Source: a bacterium (lineage in GTDB: Bacteria; Planctomycetota; UBA1135; UBA2386). Taken from it: 64,000 nt of DNA. The notes under the pieces were generated by a model. The model ran no database searches and was not told where the DNA came from. It was given only the letters and a program-made list of their open reading frames with translations. Location: positions 310,001-374,000 of the forward strand of contig JAUILN010000004.1 in the NCBI GenBank assembly GCA_030432695.1, written 5' to 3'. The position numbers and the translations under genes are program-made. Shown piece by piece: positions 1-10,250 of this stretch (its first letter is position 1; every line of letters begins with the position of its first letter).

Positions 1-14
1 GGAGAGAGTGCCCG

Positions 15-2192
15 ATGAACCGACCGTTGAAGTTCGTCGCCTGTGTGGCGGCGATGTTGTCGAGTCCGGTTGCTACCCAACAGGTTCTTTCCACCGATGC
101 GAGTCTGTTGCAGGTAGGTGACGCCCTGCTCTGGCTTCACGATGGCTCCACTGGAGAGGTGGTAGCCTCCGACGGAGCGACGCTCCATCCCACGGGCGTG
201 CCAGCCACCGGCACGATCGGCCTTCCTCTGGGGTCCAATCTGCCGGTCTGGAGCGGGGGAACCGTCTGGCTGGCGCATGCCGACGGCACGCGCAGCGTTC
301 TTCAGACTCCCTTTGCGCCCGACGGACTCGACGCCAATGCCGAGATACCGACCGTCTGGCGCGAGCTGGTGGGCGGCGGCTTGCCGCCGGTGGTGGAGAT
401 CGCGGAGTTCGACGGCTTCGGTTGGCGGACCCGGCTGCGTCAAGTCGTGCCAGGGAACCCGATCGAGGCGTGTCCCTATACGGTCGTGCAGCGGCCGGGT
501 CGTTACGTCGTCAACTTCGACGCCGACAGCAATGGCGACGCGATGGTCGATCTCCTCGGTAGCTCGTATGCGTTGCTCAACGGTACCGGCTGGGCGTGTC
601 GACTGGATACCTTCTCCCAAGGGGTCTGGGTCACCGCCGAGCAGCTGGGAGGCCGCAGCGATCGCGTCCTCCTGTGGTTCGACGACGGCAGGGAGCTGGA
701 ACTCGACTTCCCGCCGGGCTGGGGCTGGCAGGGCGGCGGAGACAACCGGCTGTTCGAATGGACTCCCGGCTTCCCCGCGGTCGACAACATCGACCCCGAA
801 CTCGGCATCGTGTCGGTCACGGCGGCGACTCCTCGCTTCGTCAGTCCTCCAGATGGCCGCATCTTCGAGTTCTTCCACTGTGGACCCCTGGACGACCTTG
901 TCGCGGTCGTCGCCCCGACGGCTGTGGGTCCGTTCGATCTCGCGCTCTATGATGCCTCGTCGGGGCAATGGCGCTCCTGGGCGAGCGGGCTGGTCACCGC
1001 GTCGTGGATCGGGTCGCTCGCCGACGGCGCGCTGATGTCGCTCGAGAATGCCGGCGGCACGAAGCGCCTGGTCCTGGTTTCGCCCCGTCGTGCGATGCCG
1101 GTCACCGACCTGGCGTTCGACGTGGTCGCCGATCGGACGTCGGGGACCGCGCGCGTGGGCGACCGCCTGCTGTTCGCCGCTCGCACCGCCGGCGCCGGCC
1201 TCGAGTTCTGGATCTCCGATGGGACCCCCGGGAGCACCGAGCGCCTGGTCGACTTCACGCCGGGTGCCGCCGACACGCAGATCGACCGCATCGTGTCGCG
1301 TGGTGATCTCGGCGCGGTCGTGCAGATCACGGTGGGCACGCGGCAGCAGATCCTGACGATCGACGAACTCGATCTCGTCTGGCGCCTCGATGCGGGTTCC
1401 GGTCGCCGCTACCGCCGGATCGAGCCGCGAACCTTCGCCAGCGCGCAGCAGATTGCCGAACGTCTCGGCGGCCACCTTGCGACCCTGAACAGTGGCTCCG
1501 AGCAGGATTTCGTCTGGAACACCTTCGGCGGTGAGAACCTGTGGATCGGGTTGCGGCGTTCGGCGTCGAACCCACAGACGTTCGAGTGGGTGACCGGCGA
1601 GCCCGTGCAGTTCACCAACTGGTGTCCCGGGGAGCCGAACGGCCTGCCCGGTGAGGATGCGGTCCACCTCGCCGACTTCCCGGGCTTCTGCTCGGGCGGC
1701 TGGAACGACCAGGACCCGAACGACGTCTACCCGGCGATCGTCGAACGCACCGACCGACCCGGCGCGGTCGAGGTCCTCGGTTCGGGATGCGCTGCCGTGC
1801 GCGGTGCTCCGCCCAGCCGGGCCGCAGTGCAGAGCGGCGCTCCTCGGATCGGCCAGAGTGTCGAGGTCCGCTTCGACAGCTTCGCAGCCACATCGGTCGA
1901 CGCGTGGTGGCTCAGCCTCGGCTTGGCCGGCCTCGACGGGATCGGCAACGGCTATCCGTTCGACCTCGCGCCCTTCGGATACCCCGGCTGCCGCGTCGAG
2001 TTCGACCCGCTCCTGTTCGAGCTGCTTCCAGGCACCATGGGTCGGATCACCGCTACCTACCGATTGCAGGTCCCCAACGACGTTGCGTTCCTCGAGCGGC
2101 CGCTCCTCGTCCAGGGGTTCTACGGCAACCTGTTGGTCTTCGACGTCGCCTTCGGCGCGACCAACGGGCTGCGGCTGTGGTTCCGGCCGTGA
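15..2192 (+). CDS. Secreted protein with C-type lectin domain and planctomycete C-terminal module
   Basis: The 725-residue product starts with a Sec-type signal peptide (about residues 1-21, ending SSPVATQQ). A stretch near residues 382-417 has the ...WISDGTPGSTE... pattern of the beta-strand repeat usually written ELW-SDGT-GT. Residues about 464-577 form a C-type lectin-like domain: aromatic start (YRRIEP), a region with GGHLATLNS, the WIGLRR core, EWVTGEP, the WCPGEPN segment that corresponds to the carbohydrate/calcium loop, and GGWND followed by a closing aromatic strand. The last ~125 residues match the C-terminal module of four other secreted proteins in this window (at 10771, 12099, 37956 and 39769). 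Likely role: an exported carbohydrate- or surface-binding protein; the ligand is unknown. The ATG at 15 is preceded by GGAGAGAG. The gene converges on the next one. Confidence 0.8.
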   Translation: MNRPLKFVACVAAMLSSPVATQQVLSTDASLLQVGDALLWLHDGSTGEVVASDGATLHPTGVPATGTIGLPLGSNLPVWSGGTVWLAHADGTRSVLQTPFAPDGLDANAEIPTVWRELVGGGLPPVVEIAEFDGFGWRTRLRQVVPGNPIEACPYTVVQRPGRYVVNFDADSNGDAMVDLLGSSYALLNGTGWACRLDTFSQGVWVTAEQLGGRSDRVLLWFDDGRELELDFPPGWGWQGGGDNRLFEWTPGFPAVDNIDPELGIVSVTAATPRFVSPPDGRIFEFFHCGPLDDLVAVVAPTAVGPFDLALYDASSGQWRSWASGLVTASWIGSLADGALMSLENAGGTKRLVLVSPRRAMPVTDLAFDVVADRTSGTARVGDRLLFAARTAGAGLEFWISDGTPGSTERLVDFTPGAADTQIDRIVSRGDLGAVVQITVGTRQQILTIDELDLVWRLDAGSGRRYRRIEPRTFASAQQIAERLGGHLATLNSGSEQDFVWNTFGGENLWIGLRRSASNPQTFEWVTGEPVQFTNWCPGEPNGLPGEDAVHLADFPGFCSGGWNDQDPNDVYPAIVERTDRPGAVEVLGSGCAAVRGAPPSRAAVQSGAPRIGQSVEVRFDSFAATSVDAWWLSLGLAGLDGIGNGYPFDLAPFGYPGCRVEFDPLLFELLPGTMGRITATYRLQVPNDVAFLERPLLVQGFYGNLLVFDVAFGATNGLRLWFRP

Positions 2193-2202
2193 AGGCCTGA
2201 GG

Positions 2203-2236
2203 CGTGCTCACGGACCTGCGATCCCGCGGGAGCACG
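2203..2236. terminator. Weak inverted repeat between convergent genes
   Basis: CGTGCTC (2203-2209) pairs with GAGCACG (2230-2236) across a 20-base loop, in the 67-base gap between two convergent genes. The position suits a bidirectional terminator, but the stem is short and there is no T-tract, so the assignment is tentative. Confidence 0.25.
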
Positions 2237-2259
2237 GAGACCGTCCCGTCGCCGCGCGC

Positions 2260-4194
2260 TCAATCGTCGATCAGGATCCGCCACGCGTCGGCCAGGTCCT
2301 CCGCGGTCCGCACCTCGATCTGACGGCGACCGCGTCGCTGATCCGGCGCGCTCACGTCGACGTGGGCGGTGCCGGGGATGCCGGCCGGAAGCAGCAAGTG
2401 GCCGCGGCCGTCGGGTCCGAGCGGGATCCTGTCGGAGCCGAAGCTCTGGTTGCGGAGCAGCGCGGCGACCACCAGCGCGGCCTCGTTCGTTGCATCCGCA
2501 GGGATGGGAATACCGCCCCCGAGCGTCAGGAACTGGTGCCACGCGCGGGCTCCGGCGACGGGGCGGCCGTTGCCGTCCACCACCTCGATCTGCAACGAGT
2601 TCCGTCGCTCGACCGGGATCGTGAGCTCGGTGCCCGCGGCAGGTAGCCGCGCCCAGCCGAGGCCCTGGCCGGGGATGCCCAGGACCGCGACGAGGTTCTC
2701 GGCGCCGTGGGCGACGAGGCCCACGCGACCCCTGCGGTCGGTCCAGTAACGGGTGGCCACCCCGATCCTCGCCATGCGCCGCTCGGCCATGCGGCTCGCG
2801 CTGCCGCTGGCGATTCCCGCGACCAGCATCGGCATCGCGGCAGCGGGTTCACGGTCCGCGGTCTGGAACTCGAGTTCGAAGCAGTCCAATTGCGCGAGGT
2901 CGAGGGCCACGGCGCGTGGGCGGTTCTCGCCGTCCGCCGCAATCGGCTGGGTGTCGAGGATCACCACGGATGAGAGTGGCGTGCCGAGGGGGCTCTTGCC
3001 GGCGAACGCGAGGCGTTCCGCAATGCACGAGGCAAGTTCTGCGGTGCGCGCGGGGTCGAGCACGGCGACCAGGCGATAACCGGCAGCGACCGAACGCCCG
3101 GCAATGTGGAAGCGGCCCTCGTCGTCGGTGTGCACCACCCGGTCGGGAACCTGGTTCCATTGACGGAAGACCTCCTGCTCGACCTCGGCCTGGATCGCGA
3201 TCGGTATCCCCGCCAGCGGTCTGCCGTCGAGCAGCAGTGCTCCGAGGACCATGAATCCGGGCATGCATTGGCGCTGGATCGAGGGGACCACGTCCTTGCT
3301 GCAGTGCAGCGTCACGAACGAGCGTTCGGCGTATCCGTCGGCCTGGACCACGTAGGTGGCGATCTCGCGCTTGCCCATATCCGGATCGTCGCAGGCCGCC
3401 ACCTCGAAGCGCCCCCGAGCGTCGCTCCGCGGCCACTCGATGCCCGCCGGTGCGGGGGCGAGTCGCGCCACGGCACCCACCACCGGCGTGCGTCCGTCGG
3501 GGCCGACCAGTTCCACCGTCCGTGTCCAGCGCCGCGGCACCGACCGGATCCAGAGTCGGGGGTCGCGGGTGTCGTCTGGGTCCTGCGACTCCGGAAGTCG
3601 AGGGCCCAGCCACAGCCTCCGGATCAGCCACCCGCCGGAGAACACGTCGACCTGCTGCCACGCGTCCCACCAGAGAGGCAACGGATAGCAGCCCTCGTCG
3701 TCGGGTTCGAGACGCCGTCGTTCGGTGACCTCGCCCGGCTGGCCCCGACTGCTCACCACCACGCGCAGCGGCGGAGCGTCCTTCCAGCTCGCATCGACGT
3801 CGAGGCGCAGTCGTCGGTCATGGACGGCCTCGACCTCCTGCAGTTGCACCGGCGTGCGCGCGGTCGCGTCGATCACCCGGCCCGTGATCCGGACGCGTCC
3901 CGTTGCGTCGGCCTCGGGCGCCCGCGCCCACACGCCATAGCTGGCGTTGCCCAGCAGATCGACCCGGAACCGCCCGCGCTCGTCCGTCGTCGCCACCAAC
4001 CGGTCCGCGACCGACTCGTCGAAGACGTCGGCGTGCGGTCGGTGCAGGAAGTGGACTTCGGCGCCGGCCCATGGTGAGCCGTCGAGCGTGCGGACGATGC
4101 CGAAGCCCGGTTCCCGGAGGGGGGCCTCGGGCGCGTGCTGGCCGATCACGGAGGCGGCGAGGAGGGGGGCGAGGAGGACCGGGATCGACCGCAT
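2260..4194 (-). CDS. Secreted protein with carboxypeptidase regulatory-like domains
   Basis: The product has 644 residues. I chose the ATG at 4194 because it begins a clean signal peptide (MRSIPVLLAPLLAAS...), whereas the frame upstream is arginine-rich non-coding sequence. The mature part is a series of CarboxypepD-reg-like beta-sandwich units, recognisable from phrases such as GIVRTLDGSPWAGAEV, TDERGRFRVDLLG, GRPLAGIPIAI, TDDEGRFHIAG and VDGNGRPVAGARAW. These units usually act as transthyretin-like structural or adhesion modules, and I see no catalytic domain. It resembles the product of 27729-29507. Its start region faces the RHS lipoprotein gene at 4455, so the 260 bases between them probably hold divergent promoters. 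Substrate and partner are unknown. Confidence 0.75.
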   Translation of the reverse strand: MRSIPVLLAPLLAASVIGQHAPEAPLREPGFGIVRTLDGSPWAGAEVHFLHRPHADVFDESVADRLVATTDERGRFRVDLLGNASYGVWARAPEADATGRVRITGRVIDATARTPVQLQEVEAVHDRRLRLDVDASWKDAPPLRVVVSSRGQPGEVTERRRLEPDDEGCYPLPLWWDAWQQVDVFSGGWLIRRLWLGPRLPESQDPDDTRDPRLWIRSVPRRWTRTVELVGPDGRTPVVGAVARLAPAPAGIEWPRSDARGRFEVAACDDPDMGKREIATYVVQADGYAERSFVTLHCSKDVVPSIQRQCMPGFMVLGALLLDGRPLAGIPIAIQAEVEQEVFRQWNQVPDRVVHTDDEGRFHIAGRSVAAGYRLVAVLDPARTAELASCIAERLAFAGKSPLGTPLSSVVILDTQPIAADGENRPRAVALDLAQLDCFELEFQTADREPAAAMPMLVAGIASGSASRMAERRMARIGVATRYWTDRRGRVGLVAHGAENLVAVLGIPGQGLGWARLPAAGTELTIPVERRNSLQIEVVDGNGRPVAGARAWHQFLTLGGGIPIPADATNEAALVVAALLRNQSFGSDRIPLGPDGRGHLLLPAGIPGTAHVDVSAPDQRRGRRQIEVRTAEDLADAWRILIDD

Positions 4195-4454
4195 GGGCGG
4201 CAGTGTACTGGTCGGTCGAGGGGCCCCGCGGGATCGGCACGCGCGGATCTTCGGTCGACGAAAGTGGCGCCGAGGCGCTCGGAATCGGGTGATGGATCGG
4301 TCGAGGGGGTTGGATCTGTTGGAAGTCCTGGGCAACCTTGCCGTCGGTCGCAGGGAAGAAGGACGGCGCCCATCTGCGCCCGCACGGTCCGCAAGGACTC
4401 CGTGCCCCAGACTCCTGCGGCCTCCCCCGACTCGTCTTCCCCTGGAAGCTCCCC

Positions 4455-7400
4455 ATGCGTGCATCGCTCCGCCGTGCCCTCTACGGGCTCGCCTCGCTCC
4501 CCGTCTTCCTGTCCGGTCTGCTCCTGTCGACGTCGTGCAGCGACAGCAGTGGCGGGGGTGGACCGCGTACGCCGGACGTGAACGTGCCGACCAACCTCGC
4601 GGTCGGTGTCGGCGGACGGCTGGAGTTCAAGGTCACCGCGACCGACTTCGACGGCACAGCGCTGACCGCGATGCTCGAGCCGCTGCCGTTGATGCGGAAC
4701 CTCCGCTTCGATCCGGAGGCCGGGTTGGCGGTGTTCACACCCGACCCGCAGCAGGCCGGGGTGGTGGGTCTCGAAGTGGTCGCGACCGGCGCCGAAGCGA
4801 CGGCCCGCAAGCAGTTGGTCATCACGATCAGCGAGCGGCCGGCCGGCTCCGACACCCAGATCTCCGGCGTGGTCCTCGACTCCGACACCCAGGAGCCGAT
4901 CGTCGGCGCTGAGGTGCGGCTGCCCGGCACGACGCAGGAGGTCGTCACCGATGCCTCCGGCGCATTCAAGATCGGACCCGTCGATGCTACGCAGACGGTG
5001 ATCGACATCGACGGCGTCCCGGCCGGTGGCTGGACGTTCGTCGCGGAGGACATCGAGCTCCTCCTCGGCCACCCGCTCTACGACGGCCAGGACAACGCGG
5101 TGCACCGGCCGATCTACCTGCCCAAGCTCGGGCCGTCGGCCGGAGTCGTGGATCCGCAGCAGAACTCGATGCTGCAGAACGATCAGGGTGTCACGGTGAT
5201 GGTGGCGGCCAACTCGGCGCGGGCGCCGGACGGCTCGATGTTCGCCGGCGACATGTATCTGCCACGCGTGCAGCGTGACTTCACGCCGGCGGCGCTGCCC
5301 GACACCCTGGAGCCCGCAGACGTGTTCGCGATCCAGCCGGCGGGTCTGACGTTCAACCCGCCCGCCCAGCTCACGTTGCCGAACAGCAACGGTCTGCCGG
5401 ACGGCTCCGAGGTGCAGATCTGGTCGATCGATCCGATGACCGGCGATTTCCACGTGGTGGGGACCGCGGTCGCGAGCGGCAGCGACCTGGTGACGACCAC
5501 CGGCGGGATCCGCAATTCCTCGTGGCACTTCGCCGAGCCGGGCGGCCCCGACGGTGACGACGACGACAACCCGGACAAGAACGACGACCCGAACAACTGC
5601 ACCCAGCAGGGTGCTTCGGCGGTCACGCTGCACACCGGAAACCTCAGCGAGGAGCACCCGCTGCTGCGCTACCGCTCGCAGGGCCAGGAGCGCGGCCTGA
5701 CGCTGGTCCACGTCGGCCGGTCGTCGTGCCCGACCCCGGTGATCTCCAGCGACCTCACCCTGCACCGCCGCTTCGCCTCGCCGCGGGCCTTCTCGTCGAC
5801 CCTCGAACTCGGCGGCCTGACGGTGCCCGGTGAGCTGTTCTTCGAGGCCCCGTCGACCGACGACCGCTCCCCGCAGCGGCTGGCGCGCATGTTCGACGCG
5901 ACGCTGCTGCCGACCGGCTATTACCCGTACACGCTGAAGGTCACCAGCCACTACGCGCAGTCGCGGGTCAGCACCAACCTCAATGGCGGGGTGATCGTCC
6001 ACAACAACATGCAGAGCCCCTTCGGCTGCGGATGGTCGCTGAAGGAGGTGGATCGGCTGCACGCGCAGCGGTCCGACGGCAATGTGGTGGTCGAGGAGGG
6101 TGACGGCAGCGTGCTGGTGTTCCGGCCGAGTGCCGGGGATCTCGACTATCCGGACTTCGGCTCGCTCACGAACCTGGCACTGAACGGCGACGCGGGACGC
6201 ATCGCGAACCCGGTGGTGGTGGACGGGCGGCCGGTGCTGCGGCTCAACCAGAGCAGCGGTGCGGGCAGCGCGTTCTACAACCAGTCGGTGCCGCTGGTCG
6301 TCGACGGGGTCGAGAGTTCCTTCCAGGTGGAGTTCGCCGTGCGGATGTCGGACCCCGCAGGCATTCGAGATGCCGATGGCAGTGGCGCGGACGGGATGGT
6401 CTTCGTGCTCGCGAACCGCTCCGGTGCGCTCGGCAGCGGTGGGCAGGGGATCGGCTACCAGGGCATCGGCCCCAGCGTCGGCGTGGAGCTCGACACCTAC
6501 TTCAACTCCGGAAGCGATCCGAACGGCAACCACGTCGGGATCAACGTCGGCGGCAACATCCGCTCGATCGCCTCGCAGCCCTATCCGCAGCGGTTCAACG
6601 ACGGCGACGATTGGTATGGCTGGATCGACTACGACGCCACGACCGACACCCTGGAAGTCCGGATCAGCGATCGGGACCGCAGGCCCACTGCGCCGACCCT
6701 GAGCGCCACGGTCGACGTGCTCGCCGCCCTGGGCCAGAACGAGGCCTACGCCGGCTTCACCGCGGGCGCCGCCTCGGCGACCAACAAGCACGACGTGCTG
6801 TTCTGGCGCATGAGCTGGGGCGATCAGTCGCCGACAACCGAACAAAGCTATCTCGGACCGCGCGGTGATTTCTCCAGGCTGACCCGCCTTCCGGATGGCT
6901 CCTATCGGCGCAGCTTCCTCGATGGCCGTTCGATCGGCTTCGATGCCGCGGGTCGGCAGACCGAGCACGCCGACCGGAACGACAACGTCACGCGCTTCGG
7001 CTACGACGGCCAGGGTCGTCTGACGGACGTGACCGACCCCATCGGCCTGGTGACCCGGCTCGCCTACCGCGCCGACGGTCTGCTCGACAGCATCACCCAT
7101 CCCGGCGGCGAGCAGACCCGGTTCGAGCACTCCAACCGCGACCTCGTCGGGATCACCGATCCCGACCAGGCCCGCCGCGAATTCCGCTACGACGCCCAAC
7201 ACCGCCTGGTGGGACAGACCGACCAGCGTGGCTTCGCGACCACCTACAGCTACACCGCCGGCAGCGTGCTGCAGGGCGTCCGCTGGGAGGCCTCGCAGGA
7301 CCAGCGGAGCTACCGCATCGCGCGGCTCGCCGGCGTGCGGCTCGACGTCTCGGGCAGCTCACTCGCCACACCCGACCCGATCCAGCGGACCGCGGAGATC

Positions 7401-10250
7401 GGGCGGACGGTGCTCACCGATGCCCGCGGGAAGCCGGTGGAGGTGGAGACCGACCCGATGGGCCACCTGGTCTTCCAGCAGGATGCGCTCGGCAACAGCC
7501 GGAGCATGCAGCGCAATGTGAACGGACTGGTCGAGCGCGCGGTGTCGCCACGCGGCCGCGTCGACACGATGCGCTACGACGCGCAGGGCAACCTGCTGGA
7601 GCTGATCGAGGGTGTGGGGTCCGCCGTCCAGCGCCGGACGCTCTACACCTACGTGGCGGGTACCGACCGGGTGCGCACCGTCACCAACGGTGAGGGTCAC
7701 ACCACGACGTTCGATTACGACGACGCGGGCAACCTGCTACGGGTCGTCCATCCGGATGCGGCCGAGCGGAGCTACACCTACGACGACCGCGGCCTGGTGA
7801 CCCGCTCCATCGACGAGAACGGCAACCAGACCAGGTACGAGTACGACGGTCAGGGGCGGCTCGAGGTCCGGACCGATGCTCTGGGGCACGTCACGCGATA
7901 CGCGTACGACGAACGAGGCAACGCGCTGAGCATCGTCGAGGGCGAGGGCATGCCCGAGCAGCGGTTGCGTCGCTTCACCTACGACGACCGTGACCGGGTG
8001 GTGACCTCGACCGACGGGGCTGGGGGTACCACGACCTTCCACTACGACGAGGCCGGCAACCTGCTGCGCACCGTGCTGCCGACCGGGGAAGCGATCGTCC
8101 GCAGCTACGACTCGCGCGGCCGGCTGGCGTCGCTGCTCGATCCGTTGCGCGGCGAGACCACCTTCGCCTACGACGGCGAGGGCAACCTCCGGACCCGCAC
8201 CGATGCCCGCAGCCTCGTCACCAGCTACGACTACGACGACGCGGGTCGGCTGGTGGAGGTCCTGGACCCCGCAGGCGGCGTCGAGCGGTACGAGTACGAT
8301 GCCTCGGGCAACGTGGCCCGCTTCGTCAACGCGCGCGAGAAGGCCACCACGTTCGGGCACGACCTGCTCGAGCGCCGCGAGCTGATGCGCACTCCGATGG
8401 GGCGGACCCGTCGCTGGGCCTACGACCGTACCGACAACCTCGTTACGGAGACCCAGCCCGATGGTCTGAGCATCCGGCACCGCTACGACGACCGCGGCCG
8501 CCGGATCCGCACCGACGTGCCCTCCGCGGGCGGCGTGCCCGGCAACGCGATCACCTTCGATTACGACGCGGCGGGCAACCTCCGCCTCGTGACCGACAAC
8601 GACACACGGCTGGAGCGGACCTACGACCCCTTGGACCGGGTGCGTGAGGAGAAGACCCTGGCCGGCGGGATCCAGCCGGTTTCCACGCTCACCAGCTCGT
8701 ACAACGCAGTCGGCGACCGCGTGCGGCTGGCCGACTCCTTCGGTGGAGTCCACACCTACGGCCACGACGGCGCCGGCCGGATGACCTCGGTCTCCACGCC
8801 CGTCATCGGCACCGTCTCGATGGCCTACGACCGGAGCGGCCGTCTCACCCGCATCGGCTACCCCAACGGCATCACCGGCACCTACAGCTACCTGCCGAGC
8901 GGCCGCCTGCAGCGGATCCGCCACGCGCGAGCCGACGGCTCCGCGCTGCTCGACCTCCAGTACACCACCGGCGCCTCGGGCAACATCGACTCGATCACCG
9001 ACGGCGGCGTGGCCAAGAACTATGGCTACGACCCCCTCGATCGGCTCACCGACGCCAGCGACATCGCGCCGGCGGCCTACGCCTACGACCCGGTCGGCAA
9101 CCGCCTGCAGTCCGACTCGACCAGCACCGCGGTCTACAACGACGACAACCAGCTCGTCTCGGACGACACGGCGACGTATGCCTACGACGCGCGCGGGAAC
9201 TTGACTGCGATCAACGAGGTGGGTGGGGCGTCACGGACGTTCCGCTGGGATGCGCAGAACCAGCTCGTGGAGGCGGTGGGGGCGGGGACCTACCGGTATG
9301 ACGGGTTGGGGCGGCGGGTGGAGCGTGCGACGTCGGCGGGCGAGACGCGTCGATTCATCATCGATCGTGAGGAAGTCCTGCTCGAAGTTGATGTGCAGGG
9401 CTCGTTGCATGCTCGCTACAGCCATACGGATCGAGTGGATTCCTCAGCTGCGATGGAGCGCTTAGGAAGTGCCTTCTACTTCCACGTGGATCATCTCTCG
9501 TCAGTCCGATTGCTGACGGATCGTTCCGGTGCAGCTCGCAATCGCTACGACTACGACGCCTATGGGCGGTCAACGTCGCGTTCGGAGGCGGTGGAGAATC
9601 CGATCCAGTACACGGGGCGTGAGCGCGACTCCGAGACGGGCCTGTACTACTATCGCGCACGCTACTACGACCCGATGCGCGGCGTCTTCACAGGTGAGGA
9701 TCCGATCCGATTCCGATCTGGAGACCCGAACTGGTATCGCTACGCATCGAGTCGACCGACCGTACTGCGGGATCCGGGTGGGTTGGAGGCTTCCGATGCA
9801 GACTTGCCATCGCGGGGTCCTGTACCGATGCCGTTGCCGACACCCGAGCCGGACAAGACTCCGAGTCGTCATCGCGACCGCAACCGGAACAACCGCTGTC
9901 CCCAGCGGATGCCAGGAAGCCTGGACAACGCATGTCCGGCGCTGGAGGAGCGGGGACGCTACAATGACAGAAAGAACAACCCCTGGATCTACGAGGGGAC
10001 GCCGAGTCTGCACGGCAACAACCGTACTTTCCGGGGCACTGGGGACAATGCGGGGTCGCAGTGCACCTACGGGCTCGATGACCAGCTCATCAACGACGGT
10101 CGATTCCAGGGTACCTACGACTACTACCCGCCTTTCAACGATGACGGGACGACGAACTACTGGAATCTCCCCGGTCACTTCTTCCAGGACGTCGTGCCGC
10201 ACTTCTTCGATGACGGCTACACGAACACGCCCGACGGCAACATCTACTGA
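4455..10250 (+). CDS. RHS/YD-repeat lipoprotein with embedded L-type lectin domain
   Basis: The product has 1931 residues. The ATG at 4455 starts a lipoprotein signal peptide with lipobox LSTSC (Cys28). Order of parts: a cadherin/Ig-like strand region (~37-122), a carboxypeptidase-regulatory-like unit (~130-215), a ZU5-like stretch, and a legume-type (L-type) lectin region (~565-795; DGMVFVLAN, GVELDTYFN, NHVGIN and a WYGWIDYD strand). YD repeats follow (~805-1665, with many G-YD--GR-T units), then an RHS core (~1715-1776: YTGRERDSETGLYYYRARYYDPMRG split over two strands, GEDP, YRY, DPGG). The last ~155 residues are unlike the core. RHS proteins form hollow shells that often release a C-terminal toxic domain; here the tail has no motif I can assign. 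There is no adjacent immunity-like gene: 520 bases without a convincing ORF follow. Likely a surface-anchored polymorphic protein, either adhesive or toxin-delivering. Confidence 0.85.
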   Translation: MRASLRRALYGLASLPVFLSGLLLSTSCSDSSGGGGPRTPDVNVPTNLAVGVGGRLEFKVTATDFDGTALTAMLEPLPLMRNLRFDPEAGLAVFTPDPQQAGVVGLEVVATGAEATARKQLVITISERPAGSDTQISGVVLDSDTQEPIVGAEVRLPGTTQEVVTDASGAFKIGPVDATQTVIDIDGVPAGGWTFVAEDIELLLGHPLYDGQDNAVHRPIYLPKLGPSAGVVDPQQNSMLQNDQGVTVMVAANSARAPDGSMFAGDMYLPRVQRDFTPAALPDTLEPADVFAIQPAGLTFNPPAQLTLPNSNGLPDGSEVQIWSIDPMTGDFHVVGTAVASGSDLVTTTGGIRNSSWHFAEPGGPDGDDDDNPDKNDDPNNCTQQGASAVTLHTGNLSEEHPLLRYRSQGQERGLTLVHVGRSSCPTPVISSDLTLHRRFASPRAFSSTLELGGLTVPGELFFEAPSTDDRSPQRLARMFDATLLPTGYYPYTLKVTSHYAQSRVSTNLNGGVIVHNNMQSPFGCGWSLKEVDRLHAQRSDGNVVVEEGDGSVLVFRPSAGDLDYPDFGSLTNLALNGDAGRIANPVVVDGRPVLRLNQSSGAGSAFYNQSVPLVVDGVESSFQVEFAVRMSDPAGIRDADGSGADGMVFVLANRSGALGSGGQGIGYQGIGPSVGVELDTYFNSGSDPNGNHVGINVGGNIRSIASQPYPQRFNDGDDWYGWIDYDATTDTLEVRISDRDRRPTAPTLSATVDVLAALGQNEAYAGFTAGAASATNKHDVLFWRMSWGDQSPTTEQSYLGPRGDFSRLTRLPDGSYRRSFLDGRSIGFDAAGRQTEHADRNDNVTRFGYDGQGRLTDVTDPIGLVTRLAYRADGLLDSITHPGGEQTRFEHSNRDLVGITDPDQARREFRYDAQHRLVGQTDQRGFATTYSYTAGSVLQGVRWEASQDQRSYRIARLAGVRLDVSGSSLATPDPIQRTAEIGRTVLTDARGKPVEVETDPMGHLVFQQDALGNSRSMQRNVNGLVERAVSPRGRVDTMRYDAQGNLLELIEGVGSAVQRRTLYTYVAGTDRVRTVTNGEGHTTTFDYDDAGNLLRVVHPDAAERSYTYDDRGLVTRSIDENGNQTRYEYDGQGRLEVRTDALGHVTRYAYDERGNALSIVEGEGMPEQRLRRFTYDDRDRVVTSTDGAGGTTTFHYDEAGNLLRTVLPTGEAIVRSYDSRGRLASLLDPLRGETTFAYDGEGNLRTRTDARSLVTSYDYDDAGRLVEVLDPAGGVERYEYDASGNVARFVNAREKATTFGHDLLERRELMRTPMGRTRRWAYDRTDNLVTETQPDGLSIRHRYDDRGRRIRTDVPSAGGVPGNAITFDYDAAGNLRLVTDNDTRLERTYDPLDRVREEKTLAGGIQPVSTLTSSYNAVGDRVRLADSFGGVHTYGHDGAGRMTSVSTPVIGTVSMAYDRSGRLTRIGYPNGITGTYSYLPSGRLQRIRHARADGSALLDLQYTTGASGNIDSITDGGVAKNYGYDPLDRLTDASDIAPAAYAYDPVGNRLQSDSTSTAVYNDDNQLVSDDTATYAYDARGNLTAINEVGGASRTFRWDAQNQLVEAVGAGTYRYDGLGRRVERATSAGETRRFIIDREEVLLEVDVQGSLHARYSHTDRVDSSAAMERLGSAFYFHVDHLSSVRLLTDRSGAARNRYDYDAYGRSTSRSEAVENPIQYTGRERDSETGLYYYRARYYDPMRGVFTGEDPIRFRSGDPNWYRYASSRPTVLRDPGGLEASDADLPSRGPVPMPLPTPEPDKTPSRHRDRNRNNRCPQRMPGSLDNACPALEERGRYNDRKNNPWIYEGTPSLHGNNRTFRGTGDNAGSQCTYGLDDQLINDGRFQGTYDYYPPFNDDGTTNYWNLPGHFFQDVVPHFFDDGYTNTPDGNIY

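Noticed and set aside
4146..7202. 1018-residue open frame on the minus strand
   Set aside because: Antisense to the RHS lipoprotein and its divergent neighbour. Text is rich in R, V and H without domains; it arises from the GC-rich codon pattern of the opposite strand.
6900..9500. Possible tandem DNA repeats or CRISPR-like array
   Set aside because: Repeats are degenerate YD protein repeats at irregular spacing in a single coding frame. No conserved direct repeat with unique spacers is seen anywhere in the window.
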